The translations under genes and the position numbers were made by a program. Positions 1-11,910 of a stretch of 64,000 bases of DNA are shown one piece after another; within the stretch, counting starts at the first letter, position 1, and each line of letters begins with the position of its first letter. The stretch comes from Flectonema sp. DT1601 (taxonomy: Eukaryota > Euglenozoa > Diplonemea > Diplonemida > Diplonemidae). The notes below the pieces were generated by a model, which ran no database searches, was not told where the DNA came from, and saw nothing but the letters and a program-made list of their open reading frames with translations. The stretch is from contig OZ025810.1 of NCBI GenBank assembly GCA_964019425.1, positions 124,001 through 188,000 on the forward strand. Reading direction: 5' to 3'.

Positions 1-3000
1 TTTCGCAGGTGATGTTGCGAGTAGAGAATTCAAGTTTAGCGAACTGTTTATATTAATTATTTCAAACTACTGACTTGGTGGGATACGATTCCCTCCATCT
101 TGATCAGATATAAAATCATACCTCACGGATCTGTCTTGTGGCAGCATTGTTGGAAGATATTTCTACGAGGCTGTTTGTTTTATTTAAGGACTTTGTGTTC
201 TTCATCACTGACAGGTCAATTAAACAAAACAAAACATACGCTACTTGATAATGCTCCGACAGACGGAATCGAACTGCATCCTGAGAGTTTGTGATTGCCA
301 GCCTGCCAGTAGTTTCTTCTGAAGTTCTGATGAATTGCGTGAGGCAAAGTGAGAGAAACGAAGAGCAGGCTGATGTGAAATCACCGCGTTCGGCAGCTTC
401 AGGTTCGATGATGAGCTTCTCACGAGTAGTTGCCTCAAGTAGAGTCACAGAGAGAAATAGTATTTGACGATACTCAGCAGTCTCTTGAGAGACGAGTATA
501 TCTCTTGTGGTACTCTCACACTGTTCGAAGAATCCTAATGAGCTTCTGATTCCTTCTCTTTGAGTCTTTCGAATACCTCCAAGTCTTCCCAGACGATCAA
601 AACACCTCCTCAGTAAAGTATAATTAGATGATTCTCGTAGTGCTAAGAACACATTCTTTCGTAATATGGAAGTCTTCCCTTCGCTGATTATTAACATTTT
701 GTGCAGCGACTGCACAGACGTCTCTGCCTGACGAGTCACCTTTTCGTAAGACAGAAGTTTCGTTTTATTTTGTTGCATCGAATTCTGCAGGTGAAACCTT
801 TGAAACTTTCCCCAAAAGACTCGTCGAGTTCCATGTTCTGAGAGAGTTAGTAGAACGGAGGCGTGTGATCGAAGTCGTTTCATCATTTCAGAGTACTTGC
901 GAAGACATTCGTAACAATACCTCGATGACCTGACTCCCATTAATTGTAACAAAGCGTCGCACTTTCTCTTTGAGCGGATTTTCTTTTGATAGTTTTGCAG
1001 CAGAGCAATATAATACAAATTTAACAACATTCTGTCACTTCCCGAACTCAGTACTCCAGCTGCTCGTAGCGCTCGATTTCTCTTCATTCCCACCATCCTG
1101 TTTCTAACTAACGTTTGGAACACCGATCGGATGTGTGCCTTTTCTGATAGTCCAGTAAAGATAGCACAAAGTCTCTTCTGCTTACAACACTTGTCAGCGT
1201 ATCGACTTATTAGTAAATAATATCTTCGGAGAAGAGTTTGAGAAGTAGTTGTGCACATGATTGATCCTAATTTAATCTTTTGATTAAGAGCATCCCTCCA
1301 ACTCTGAACAAGTTTGAGTTTATTATAATAACGTCGTAGAAGGAATGTATCATTCATGGAAGTCAACCCACTTTGAATAGCATTCTGTTTTCTTTTATTG
1401 CGTGCGAATGTACGCAACAACACAAAACGGGTTCGCATGTGACTAACTTCAGTTCCGATGAAGAATGCGTGAGCAGCCTTCAAAGACATTCGATTCGCAA
1501 GACGTCTATTCTTATAACTAACCCACGCTGTGTATCTCGTGAATAAAGTTCTCTTCTCTGTAGCAGTAGACCAGGCTAAGGCAAAGCAACGTTTTCGAGA
1601 TTGGATTTCTTTATTTCGAATAAGCCGTTGATAATAAATTAAAAGAATACCACAATTACTCTGTGAAAGTACCATTCGTAAACTAGTGTGCATCGCTTTC
1701 CTCCTGGCTGACTGTTGACTAAATCGAAACAGTTTCCCAAACACCTGTCTGTAGATCTGTTTATCTGTGAGAGTCGACAGCAGCTGTAAATGAGTTGATC
1801 TTTTTCTTCTCATTTCAGTAAACCTTCTCAAAACAGCGTATCGATACTGAAGAACTCCTCGTTCACATTGAGCTAAGAAAACTGTTGCTGTCGTAGTTTT
1901 CAATCGAGTTCCTTTTCTCCAACTCGCAGTCACTAAATACATCCATTTCCCGTAGTACGCTCTAATCAAATTCCTGTCAATTGATTGTAAGAGAGACTTG
2001 CATATTTTAGAAAAAAGAAACAGAGACTGCTTCTGTTTTTGTTGTGCTTCTGCGAATCTGAGAAACTTACCAAACACCCATCTGATGTGACCTTTCCCTG
2101 TTTGGGTTAGCAACACGTGTGCTACGCTGTCTCGTTGCTGTTGTCGTCGTCTAATTTCAAGAAGTTTATAAAACTTATTAAAAACATATCTCATGTATTC
2201 TTTACTTATTTGATTTAATAAAACAAATGAGATTCCATCCATCCGCTGTTGAGTTTGCGACCGTCTGAGTGACCGCAGAGTCGAAGACAACCAACTGTTG
2301 TAGCGATATTTTAGAATCGCAGTAGTAGTCGAATGAGACACCAGCAGCAGCATATTCTGACGTTGCTGATTTTGATTTCTCACAGATTGCCTGTGCAGGA
2401 CATACTTTCTAAAACTCAAATACGATCTCAATAGTAGCCCTCTATCACTTGCGAGGAGAAGCTTTGCCGTGAGGAGATTCTGGTGAGATCTGTTAGACCT
2501 TCTGATTCTCGAGTACCCCCTCAGCTTTTCAAACACCAGTTTCAAGTATCCACATCGCGTTAATTTTAAAAACGTCTCGCTCAAAGCTTTTGACTTTCGT
2601 TTCTTTTGAGCCATCTCTCGATTCGCAACAAATCTGTTGAACGCTGAAAGATAAATTTGTTTGTTGCTTCCCTTCAGAAGTGTGGAAGAGAATAGCTGTT
2701 GCAGGTGGAACCGTTTTCTGGAAGCAACGAAGCCTTTAAATTTATTAAAATACTCACTTCGAATGCAATTTCTAGTATTCGACAAGAATTTCGACGCAAA
2801 AGTTCTACGAATTCGACAAAAATGAGGAAACTGAACCCAATTTTGAAAATACCTCCTCCACAACACTCGAGAATGTAACTCCGAATTCCGAGAAACAGAC
2901 ACGTGCTGACGGTGTTTTAATCTAAAGGAAATGAATCGCTCATGGTCAAACAACCCAATGAGATGTAATCTTTGTATAGTTTCACTCACAATCAATGAAT

Positions 3001-5102
3001 TAATTGCTGCTGTTATTCTACTGTTGGGCTCAACGTTGAATATCAAGTCTTTGAGGACTTCGATTGCATACGATTGAACTGATGACCTGACAGATATTTC
3101 TTTAAAAATAATTTCAAAATACTCCCTCTTTGAGATCTCATCAAAGATGAACTTTTCTCTGAGAAGCTGCTCTCTTGAAGTTAATTCAGATGTCAGAACG
3201 TTGTTCTGAATTAGATTAATATTTCTTATTGAGTCTCTTTCATCCATTGCTGTTTGGTATTGAAGTTGTCTGAATGACAACTCATCATCCTTCACTGAGT
3301 CACGTTGGAATCTGTTAAGTGAAATCAACTGATCGATACTTCCACCTGGTGCGGTTATCTGTTTAGATTTAGTTCATTGAAATGAGTGAATAGAATATAG
3401 AAAAGAGATAGAGAGAGAGGAGAATAAAAACATACTTGACAGGGATGGTTGTATTCATACTCAGCGAGTAGTTGATTTCTATCAACAGTCTCAGAATGAA
3501 GTAGTTTTAATATTTGATTATATTGATGAAGCTGATTCCGATATCGATCCCATTCAAGTTCAGATATCGCAATCCGATGACAACTTTCTTCATTCGCTGC
3601 TATCACCACGATTAGAAGAAAACAGCTTTCAACAACACACTTTCGTTCAGACCTCTCCTGGTCTTCCAGTGAGTTAAAAACCCTCTTCCAACATGAGATA
3701 GAATACCGACTACTTTCATACGCCTCTTGACAGTTAAGGTTACAAACTGAGTAATTTTCATTAATTTGGATGCGTAAGTCGTGTTCCGCAAGAGCCAGTC
3801 GATGCATCTGAATTATAAAAACAACATCGCAATCAAATTCCTGCCCGACTTGCATCCGAGATATCTGTTCGCTTTGTACGACAACAGTTCTACTAAAGAG
3901 AGTTGATTCTAAACAATAAGTTGTTATTAATAGTTGCATGTCTCTCTTTAAATATGATGAGAGTTTTGACCGAGTCTCGTCTTCGTCGATTGATATCAAG
4001 TTTCTGGTGCATTCGTAAGCACTCCAAGCAGCTTGTAAATAAAATAAATCGCAACCAGTCCAAAGTGCAATAACAACTTGCTCAGAGGTCTGACAGTGAG
4101 TGATTAGATCTTGCTCAGAGAAGAATTGTGAAATCGCTGATCTCCTACCGTTGCGTTCTTCTTCGCTGCATGCAGCAAGCTGCATTCGAGCATTTAACTG
4201 TGAATTGTTTATTGTTGTTTTGGTCTCAGAAAGTAGTTGTGTTTCAATGAAGCTGAAAGACGTCGACTCCGATGAATTGATATCACGTCTTTGATTCTCT
4301 TCGTCGAGGAATATAATTCTAACATTCAACAACAACTGAGATAACACGATCAGTAGTTTTATCGCTCTGTTCTCTTGATCTGAAACACAACATCTACCAC
4401 TCTCTTCATCATCTCTCATTGTTTCCGATAAATAAATATAAGTATGAAGATCTGCAAGAAGTGTACACTTCGGTTGGTTGTACTCAGCAGTAAACAAACT
4501 GATTTCTCCAAAAGAGTTTCGAGCGTACCAATTCGCAAATCCTACTCCCGTTTTTGTCCAACTTGAAACCTGTTTTTTTTTGTTACTTTAATTTAACTCA
4601 GCTAACAAAACTGATGAAATATTATCTTCAGAAATGGTTGATTTCAATAACAGACCTGAGTAGCTATTTCACTGTAGGCAGGCACGGAAATTGTTTTAAT
4701 GAAAGTAGAATCAGTTGACTCTATGCGATCCTGAATAGGAGAACTAGAAAACAACGACAGCAAGCCTTGAACCTTTGCTAACGAGAACTTCGCTGAGAGT
4801 TGGTTTCGGAGCGCTGTTTCCATCTCATTGTGATGAGCGGCTTCCTTTTTAGTTCCTTCCCACCAGGCTACAAAGTCAGGAAATGACAGAGTTCCATCGT
4901 GTCGAAGGTGGCGTTTTAAAACGTTTTCGTTGCCTTCTGCTTCGAAGCTTCGCAGCATTTCTTTCAACTCACTTTTATCGACTTTTCCATCTAAACTGTT
5001 GTCGAACTTTACAAACACATCCCACAGCAGTGACTGCTCTGTGTCATTACTTTCTGCTAGCTGTGCTCTTATTGTTGTTATTGTCGAAAATAAGACAGAC
5101 AT
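1..5102 (-). CDS. Giant EF-hand plus helical-repeat protein (partial at window start)
   Basis: Exons 4656-5102, 3436-4569, 122-3358 and 1-43 (continuing off the window) join in phase 0 through introns of 86, 77 and 78 nt, giving at least 1,620 residues. The ATG at 5102 opens the first exon; long reading frames that appear to begin at 4497 and 3328 start with TTG and are internal exons. Residues 34-45 form a clear EF-hand loop (DNSLDGKVDKSE); a second, degenerate EF-like segment follows. From roughly residue 680 on there are many units of about 40-45 residues built around an (L/I)(R)xxYYxxL..F core with basic residues, resembling Sfi1 or other centrin/calmodulin-binding repeats and repeat proteins of kinetoplastid cytoskeletons. 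Likely a structural, calcium-linked cytoskeletal or basal-body protein; function is inference. An AG lies 28 nt before the ATG. Confidence 0.72.
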
Positions 5103-5180
5103 TTCATAGGAAGGAGTCGAAGACTGTATTTAGGATAAATATTTTAATATAAAACAGATTATAATTTTTCAATTAACTTG

Positions 5181-5213
<33 letters not shown>

Positions 5214-6950
5214 CCTTGAGCGAAAGCTTGAATTGCCTTCTTTTACGAGTAGCGGGAAACAAGCACTCTCACCCACGTACCAAATTAGTTTTTTAAAAAA
5301 TATAATTAAAGTACCGGAGGCGGTTCTTTTTTTTTTTTTTTTTTTTTCGTGTCAAAAAATATTAATAAAAGGTAATAAAGAAATAAGTGTAATAATTGTA
5401 TTCTTAGGGAGGAAAGCTTCCATTTGTGTACAAATGTAGTTTTGCGAAACTTAACTAACTTGGTAAGTGTAATAATATGAAGCAAATATAAGACAACGAG
5501 CTGCACAAAGGTCAGTACTGCCATAATAGAAAAGACTTTCTGATGATGGAACACTTGTAGGTATCTCAAGTGACTACAAATTGATACTTAATTAAGGGAT
5601 CTTGTGAAGGGGAAAAAAAGAAGTATTCCTGCTTCAGTCAAAACTCAGGGGGGGGGATTCACGCACCGCAGTAAATATGAGAAAAGGAAGCGAAAACAAC
5701 TTTAAATTCTATTTGTTAAGCAGAGTACGAGCAAATATTTAAAACAGTTGCTTCGCATCACAACAACAACAACAAATAATAACTCGACTTCAATTAACTT
5801 CTTGATATGAGTGTAAAGTCTTAGTTAGGATAGAGAACAAGGACCGTAATTGTTTTCAGTTAGACTGCTGTGAGAGTCAATCAAGAAGGGGAATATAACA
5901 CAAAGTAGCAGACCTAAAGAAAACCTTAATGTGCGCTCTATCATTACTTCCAACAGGATAAATAAAATGAAAAGGTACGACCAATGTCGTAAAATATTTA
6001 ATTGGAAACGAGAGAGAAAGAACCAGATCGAGATGAATTTAAAAAGATATCATCCCTTATTCTGGTTTGTAGACAGACATTGGTGGTGGCTTTGGGTAAA
6101 AATTCGTCCGAAACCACTAACTCAGTCTAAAAAAAAATGAAATCTACGAGGAGTAATTGCCCCATTAAGCAAAAAAAAAAAAAAAAAAAAAAAAATTAAT
6201 GAACTGAAAAAAAAGGTCAAGCCACGATCGAAGTAAAGGTGACACTGATGGACAACCAAAGCGATACCAATACTACGAATTGTCAACACACAGGGATGAC
6301 AGGGGATAGCGAAGAAGGTTAGAAATGAATTAATGTATCCCATCCATCTCTACTGCACTGCGGTACTTGAACACTTCACCAGATTGCGTAACGTACTCCA
6401 ATTTCTCATGTGAGGGAAGGTCAGAGATAAGAAAGAATTATTTCGTTCTTTAGTTACAAATCAGAGGTGTTCCTTCATTTGAAATAAGTAAATTTGAGAA
6501 CAGCTGCATAAACTACTTCTGAATGATTAGATCGCCTCTGAAGACATGTGAGCCAATGAAAACTGTAATACACTAAACAGAGAACTACACGTCATTAGAT
6601 TCTAACTTGTAGCGATGTATTTATCACTCAGACCCTTACAGAAGGAACTACCGTAGGGAACTATAATTAGAGAAATATGAGAGGGAGAAATATAAATAGA
6701 TCTTCAGATGTTAATGTGGTTGACGACAACGTCGATTGCTTTCGAATTTCAAAGCAGTCCGACATCTCTTCTGTCTCAAAAGGGGAGGGATTGCTCGCCA
6801 TGCACTCAGATACGATAATAAGTAATAAAGTTCTTAAGGGGGAACAGGTATTTAATGGAATAACAGATATAAGTACCAAACAATGGACGCTGGAGTTTAA
6901 CAGAATCCCTTCCGCTAGTCGCTAATAGTTAGTCAGTTCATAGCCGCTTA
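5103..6950. other. Intergenic stretch with homopolymer tracts
   Basis: No convincing gene. It holds a T-run/A-run pair at about 5181-5212, T-tracts near 5330, a G-run near 5649 and a 30-nt A-tract near 6170. At 6667-6879 short open frames exist on both strands (for example a 44-codon ATG frame ending at 6667 on minus), but neither has a family match I recognise, so none is called. It includes the presumed 3' end of the kinase gene and the 5' flank of the EF-hand gene. Confidence 0.5.
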
Positions 6951-7922
6951 CTACGCTCTCACTGACTGCCTTTTTTGAATGTAAGAGTGATTAGGATACT
7001 GCTTCCAACTTGGTGTTTGAGGTAATAGCATTGAACTCAACTGAGAACCTGACGTTACGAATGGATGTTTTGACATCTCTTTAGCTCTCATGCGTTCTGT
7101 TGGTTCATATTCTAGTAAAGATCTCACGAGATGTAATAGTTGAGAATCACATCCGAGTTTTGTCGATAAATATGTATTCTCTGGAAACACCGTACCTTTG
7201 TATCGAAGTCCAGGAATAGGACCAAGTTTTGAAGTCATCATTGATATGTGTGATGAGTCACCATTCGAAGTATTAAATAGAAGATCTCCCGTAAACACTT
7301 CATATAAAATACATCCAACTGACCACATATCTGTAGGGTGTTTCCAGGCCTTTCTAATAACAACTTCAGGTGAGCGGTAGGGACGAGTAGTGATCAGATC
7401 AGTTCCGTACTCTCCTTCGATGTGAAAGAAAGAGTTTCCAAAGTCACCAATTACCCAACCACCATCATGATCTTGTAGTATGTTATCAGGTTTAAGATCC
7501 GTGTGAATGAGAGCACATCTACCATGGATAAATGTTAAGGCTTCTGCTAGCTGTCTTGCTAAGAGGACGAGGTGTGAACGAGGAAAGTGTCCCTGTTTGA
7601 CTCCTAATTTCCTCTTTGAAAGAGGAAGTCCATGAAGTGACATTACAATACAACAGCATTGCCTCCAACTAAAGTCATCAAAATGTCTTACAAACTTTCG
7701 CTTCATTTTCGGATCTGCGGTACCTAAAGTTTTTAATATCATTCTCTCAATCTTCGCCCCTTCTGTGTATTTCTGACCCAACACTTTAATCGCAACTTCT
7801 CTTCCATCCCTTACGTCAACTGCTCGATAGACTTTTGCGAAGTGACCCTTTCCTATCAAACTTTTAATGCAATACCTTCCATGTAGCAGAGCAGTGCTTG
7901 GTCTTGAATCAGCTGGATGCAT
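6951..7922 (-). CDS. LAMMER/CLK-like protein kinase
   Basis: Single exon of 323 residues, ATG at 7922 and TAG at 6951. A complete small kinase domain fills the protein: glycine loop GKGHFAKVY, lysine in VAIKVL, catalytic loop HTDLKPDN, DFG in GDFGNSF, activation-loop end TRPYRSPEVV and MWSVGCILYE in subdomain IX. The HTDLKPDN form and the order of the C-lobe point to the CMGC group, nearest CLK/LAMMER or SRPK-type kinases that phosphorylate SR splicing factors; the exact subfamily is uncertain because the EHLAMMER motif is not evident. There is no N-terminal extension beyond about 15 residues. All catalytic residues are present, so it should be active. An AG acceptor is 21 nt upstream of the ATG. 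Confidence 0.85.
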   Translation of the reverse strand: MHPADSRPSTALLHGRYCIKSLIGKGHFAKVYRAVDVRDGREVAIKVLGQKYTEGAKIERMILKTLGTADPKMKRKFVRHFDDFSWRQCCCIVMSLHGLPLSKRKLGVKQGHFPRSHLVLLARQLAEALTFIHGRCALIHTDLKPDNILQDHDGGWVIGDFGNSFFHIEGEYGTDLITTRPYRSPEVVIRKAWKHPTDMWSVGCILYEVFTGDLLFNTSNGDSSHISMMTSKLGPIPGLRYKGTVFPENTYLSTKLGCDSQLLHLVRSLLEYEPTERMRAKEMSKHPFVTSGSQLSSMLLPQTPSWKQYPNHSYIQKRQSVRA

Positions 7923-8203
7923 ATTCTGGTTGGGGTTACTGTAAATACTGATGAGGGGGAAGTTATTATTTACTTATTCCTACAACTGGTTGCTTTTATT
8001 GCAGTAAAATAATATAATCGACAAACTGACTGACCGTCACTTCGTTTTCCTCCTCTTGGAAACAAACAACAGGGTCGGTAAACTGATTGACGAAACGTCT
8101 GATAGATGTTTGCAGTTAGGAGGACACTTCATCTGCGAATGCAGCAACGCTGTTACGACAAGTAGGTGTCGAAAACTTGAATCAATTCTTTAAGTAGCTT
8201 CTT

Positions 8204-8245
8204 GCGGCTACTACTGATCACAACTGTGTGGTCAGTAGTAGCCGC
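8204..8245. other. Strong 19-bp hairpin in the 3' region of the four-helix gene
   Basis: Two 19-nt arms (left arm begins GCGGCTACTACTGA) pair with one G-T wobble and a four-base loop ACTG. It lies 83-124 nt beyond the stop codon of the membrane-protein gene ending at 8328, so it would sit in that transcript's 3' UTR. It could be an RNA-stability or processing element, or simply a small inverted repeat. Confidence 0.8.
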
Positions 8246-8327
8246 ACCACCTTCTCGGTGATAGATCTGTTGAAATCTGCTGCTGATGGGCAGGTGCTCA
8301 AGTTTCAAGTGATCTGCGCAAGTACAG

Positions 8328-8870
8328 CTACTCCGGGGTGGGAGTTTTCCCACCCGAGCTGCCTGATTGCGTCTTCCACGAATTCCTAGCGAGTACAGAC
8401 TCAGCGATAGCCCCAACGGGTAAGAAGTAAAAAGCTGATCCCACATGCGAGTCTTGATAAGATGAGTACTGTCTGTGACACAAGAATGATGTAAACCAAT
8501 AACCGATCATTATACAGGCTAACATGTTACAAACAGCTGAAGCACCGTGTAGGTAAGTTTTATATTTATTTAAAAACGGAGGTATCATTTCAGGGAGGGA
8601 GAGCGTGTGGAGTAACAACGTTGTTATTGTGAGCGATGTGAATATCGAAGAGATGAAAACGGAAAATTGCGCAACTTTTGTCATCCGCACTCTGGCACTG
8701 CAATCATCATTGTTAGACGGGTTGGCGAATAGCCAGTTTCGGCATCTGAAAAGTCCGCACTCACCAACTCCGTACATCACTCCCAACCCGGTGTCAGAAT
8801 ATAACACAAGCCCAAGTACGAAAACTGAGAGCGTACTCAACATCCAACTAGTAGAACCACTCTTCAGCAT
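8328..8870 (-). CDS. Four-transmembrane claudin/amastin-like protein
   Basis: Single exon of 180 residues (ATG 8870, TAG 8328). Four hydrophobic segments are visible at about residues 10-28, 66-88, 107-130 and 146-163. The first extracellular loop carries the GECGLFRC cluster followed by another cysteine, the spacing expected of claudin/PMP22-type folds; kinetoplastid amastins share this topology and size. The C-tail is short, polar and S/G/T-rich. Likely a plasma-membrane surface protein; amastin kinship is suggestive only because the amastin signature is not matched exactly. A pyrimidine-rich acceptor (TTTCTCAATTCAG) sits 19 nt upstream of the ATG. Confidence 0.65.
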   Translation of the reverse strand: MLKSGSTSWMLSTLSVFVLGLVLYSDTGLGVMYGVGECGLFRCRNWLFANPSNNDDCSARVRMTKVAQFSVFISSIFTSLTITTLLLHTLSLPEMIPPFLNKYKTYLHGASAVCNMLACIMIGYWFTSFLCHRQYSSYQDSHVGSAFYFLPVGAIAESVLARNSWKTQSGSSGGKTPTPE

Positions 8871-10063
8871 TTGTTCTAACGACCTGACCTGAATTGAGAA
8901 ACATAAATATCAATATATTTACTATTTATAAATTCACTTCAAGTTGTACATCCTTCACCTGTCAAAAATATTAAATCAACAAACAGATGAACAACAAGTA
9001 AATCAAAATTTTTTTCAAAAAAAAAAACGTGCCGACTAGTAAAATGCAGGCACCGATATCGATTCACTGAAGGGACCGACCTCTTGGCACTAATAAAAAC
9101 CATTTGAAAATAAAGAAGAAAAGAAAAAAAAAAAGGAAAAAAAAAGAAATTAGAACAAGTAACGCAGTGTGTTGTATGTTTGTTGTTGTTTTTTTTTTGG
9201 GGAATTATAATAACGTTGGTGACAAGACAAATCTAAAAGAGTTTCTGCGGACGTATTAACAGCCGCAGTCGATGGCTTCGCTTTAAAAACAAACAGCTGG
9301 CTGCTACTCAACTGGAGAAGCAGAAGTCGTGACAGCCAGCGCGGAGTTTTCCCGTGGTGTTCACACTTCTGATGACTTCACAACATACTCAAAGAAATCA
9401 TTGCGACCAATTCGCTTATCGGAGAGTCCCTCCCAATGGGAAGACAGTTCTTGATGAGATCGCTACTTACATCAGACACAATGGGCAACACGTAAACTTG
9501 TTGCCAATGAGGTCTTGAGCGGTCTCTGATCGTTGCTGTGACTCAACAAGTTCCAGAGGCTTCGCAAGAAAACGACACCATTCTCGTTCTCAATAACCCG
9601 CAGCTACTATTACTATTAAAGAAGGCTCTGCTATTGGTAGTTACACCACAAGAACTTCTTTTAAATAATCATTCGATCATTTGCTCTAAGTTGTCAAGTG
9701 CTTTTTTTTACTTTTCATTCTATTTTCATAAGAAAATCTTTTTTAAAAAATATATAAAAAATGTGCTACTTATTATAATATTCTTCTCTTTTTCATCTAA
9801 ACGAATGTGGGCAAAAAAAAAAAAAAAAACAGAAAATATCCTCAGCAGGAAACAAGTCTCGTAATTCTTCTGGTACCAAGAACCTGCAACTCGTATGAAA
9901 AATATATTCAAAAAAAAAAAAAAAAAAGATTATTTTAAAAAAAAAAAGGGGGAATAGCAAAATATATATAACTAAACTAATTATGGTTCTTTTCATCAGT
10001 AGTCAGATCGTATCGTAGGTAATAATCAACGCTCAGCTCAGTGACAGTCGCAACAGTTTGGTG
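8871..10063. other. Intergenic stretch with an ambiguous coding-like patch
   Basis: Contains A/T tracts (9000-9200 and 9715-9950) and, at about 9361-9600, higher-complexity sequence open on both strands: a 48-codon plus-strand ATG frame 9372-9518, and a minus-strand frame ending with TGA at 9361 whose last residues read like a protein C-terminus. I could not connect either to a full gene model. Confidence 0.45.
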
Positions 10064-11337
10064 TCACACTCGATTCCCGCACTCTGAACAGAACTTTGGA
10101 ATAGTCGTAAACTTGAACCCACACTCTCCACAGAACTTTGGTTTACTTGTTCCTGTTGGTGACGAACTTGGTGGCGACGACGATGTTACTACTGGCCTCG
10201 TTGATACAGCTGGTGGTGGTGGCTGATACGTCGGCTTCTTTGGTGGAGGAGCAGCCTTGTTCTTCTGATTAGCACAAATGTTCTCATGTTTCTCAATCCT
10301 ATCAACTGCGAAGGTTCTGTCGCAATATCTGTTTTATTATTAAATTATAAAAGCTGATTTAACAAGAAACTAACTACTTCAAAAGTTACATACTGACATG
10401 GAACTAATGAGTTCTCGTACATATTTTGACTCTCTTTAGACATTCCCGGACTGGGTCCTTTACAGACAGCCATGTGAGCGTCTAGTTTCCTTGGAACATA
10501 TTTCTTATTACACTGTGGACAAGGAACCAACCCAGCACTAGCAGGTGGCGAATGCGCGCGTCTAAGAGGACGAGGAGATGCAGTGCGAGGCCTGTCATTA
10601 AAAGACTCTGGCTGACTAGAAGGGTCAGGTGATGAACTTTCATTTCCATGCGAAGTGCTGGGGCGGAATGATGTTGCAGTGGATCGGTTGACTGGTTTAG
10701 ATCCTCTCCCTGAAGCATCAGGATTACATGACCTCTTATGAATTATTAGTCTATCAGGGAAGAATGTTCTTCCACAATTCTCACAAGAAACCATATTATC
10801 ATTAAACTGTTGGAACTGTTGCTCATTGTACTCATCTACTTGTGAGTTAGACATCCTCGTTGTGTCTTTTTGGCATGCGACAGCATCTGATGGGTGAGTG
10901 GGTTTCATACCACGAGTGTCAGGATCACTTCTCTCCCAAATTACTAATTTCTTAACATAACATTGCGGCTGGTGGATTGGTAAGGATGCCTTTCCGAATT
11001 GCTGCCCACAGAGATAGCAGACGAGGAAGTTTGGTCTTTTAGGTGGGCCACCTCCAGGCGCCCGAGTAGTCTTTTTGGCTGCCTTGTGTCCGCTGTCTGC
11101 ACTGAGTCTTTGGTACATCTGGTCGGCAATCATTTGTCTTTTTACTTTTACTGGAGGTGCTGATGTTGGTTGTTGAGACATCATTCCGCCTCCCATGCCA
11201 CCTCCTCCGCCTCCCATGCTACCACCTCCTCCTCCTCCCATACCACCTCCCCCCATTCCCCCGCCACCCCCTCGGCTAGCGCTGCCGACAGCCCGATCGT
11301 CAAAACTGACGGGTTCTGGTGCTCCGGCATTCCACAT
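10064..11337 (-). CDS. ZC2HC zinc-finger protein with four C2HC fingers and a C-terminal zinc ribbon
   Basis: Exons 10394-11337 and 10064-10328, split by a 65-nt intron in phase 2; 402 residues. After a low-complexity Gly/Met segment (about residues 24-50) come four fingers with the CxxC...HxxxC pattern: CYLCGQQF, CENCGRTF, CPQCNKKY and CQYCDRTF (the last completed only by splicing). A proline-rich linker leads to a C-terminal CGECGFKF...CSECGNRV zinc ribbon. ZC2HC1-type proteins are common in flagellates and often ciliary or RNA-linked; the role here is unknown. The start ATG lies 26 nt from a truncated copy of the neighbouring lipase gene's 5' end, and the nearest AG acceptor (TTTGCTCAG) falls just inside the junction. 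Confidence 0.82.
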
Positions 11338-11362
11338 TTTGTTTGTCTTCTGAGCAAATTAA

Positions 11363-11615
11363 CCAATCACAGCAAATATGAACATTAACAAACACATAAC
11401 ATCCGTCATCACACCTCTTGTCTCTGCCCAAATAGGAGTTCGGCTATTCGATATTTGAGGAAGTCCATCAGAACTCATGTGGAAAATATTTTATGAATCA
11501 ATGTGACTGGCTGTGTTCGTAACGGTACATGTTAGTATTCTATTTAAATAATAATAAATAACGTAATCCTCGACACACGTCAATACATAAACAGATTTCA
11601 GACTTCAGGTTTGAA
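11363..11615 (-). pseudogene. Detached duplicate of the DAG-lipase gene 5' end
   Basis: About 250 bp nearly identical to 14882-15135. It repeats the upstream flank and the first 116 nt of the lipase coding region (ATG-equivalent at 11478); the copied frame closes immediately after the junction. The break is at CCAATCACAGC. It now sits directly upstream of the ZC2HC gene and downstream of the full lipase gene. Differences by eye are few substitutions and small indels in the non-coding half. Confidence 0.9.
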
Positions 11616-11910
11616 GTAATACAACATTTGAAGGAGGTTAGCGTTGGTTGATATCAAAAACCTCCTCCAATCTGTTCATAGCTGCGACAAGCATTCGATA
11701 AATATCAAACTTGTCGCAAATATGCACAATACTGATTGAGAAAAACACAGGGATGGCGCGCTTACGGTACAAGCAGCCAAGAAATTGTAAAAAATAAATA
11801 AAATTTCCCTCTACTGTTTTCCAATAGGAGCAATGAGTGGGATGTCGTCAGGGAATGGGATTTCCCTTTTTAACTTCTTCATGTGAGTGCCGGCTACTCT
11901 AACGACTTCT

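Noticed and set aside
8153-8446. 97-codon minus frame overlapping the end of the four-helix gene
   Set aside because: Overlaps in another frame and runs through the hairpin; it has no domain and the four-helix frame is the better protein.
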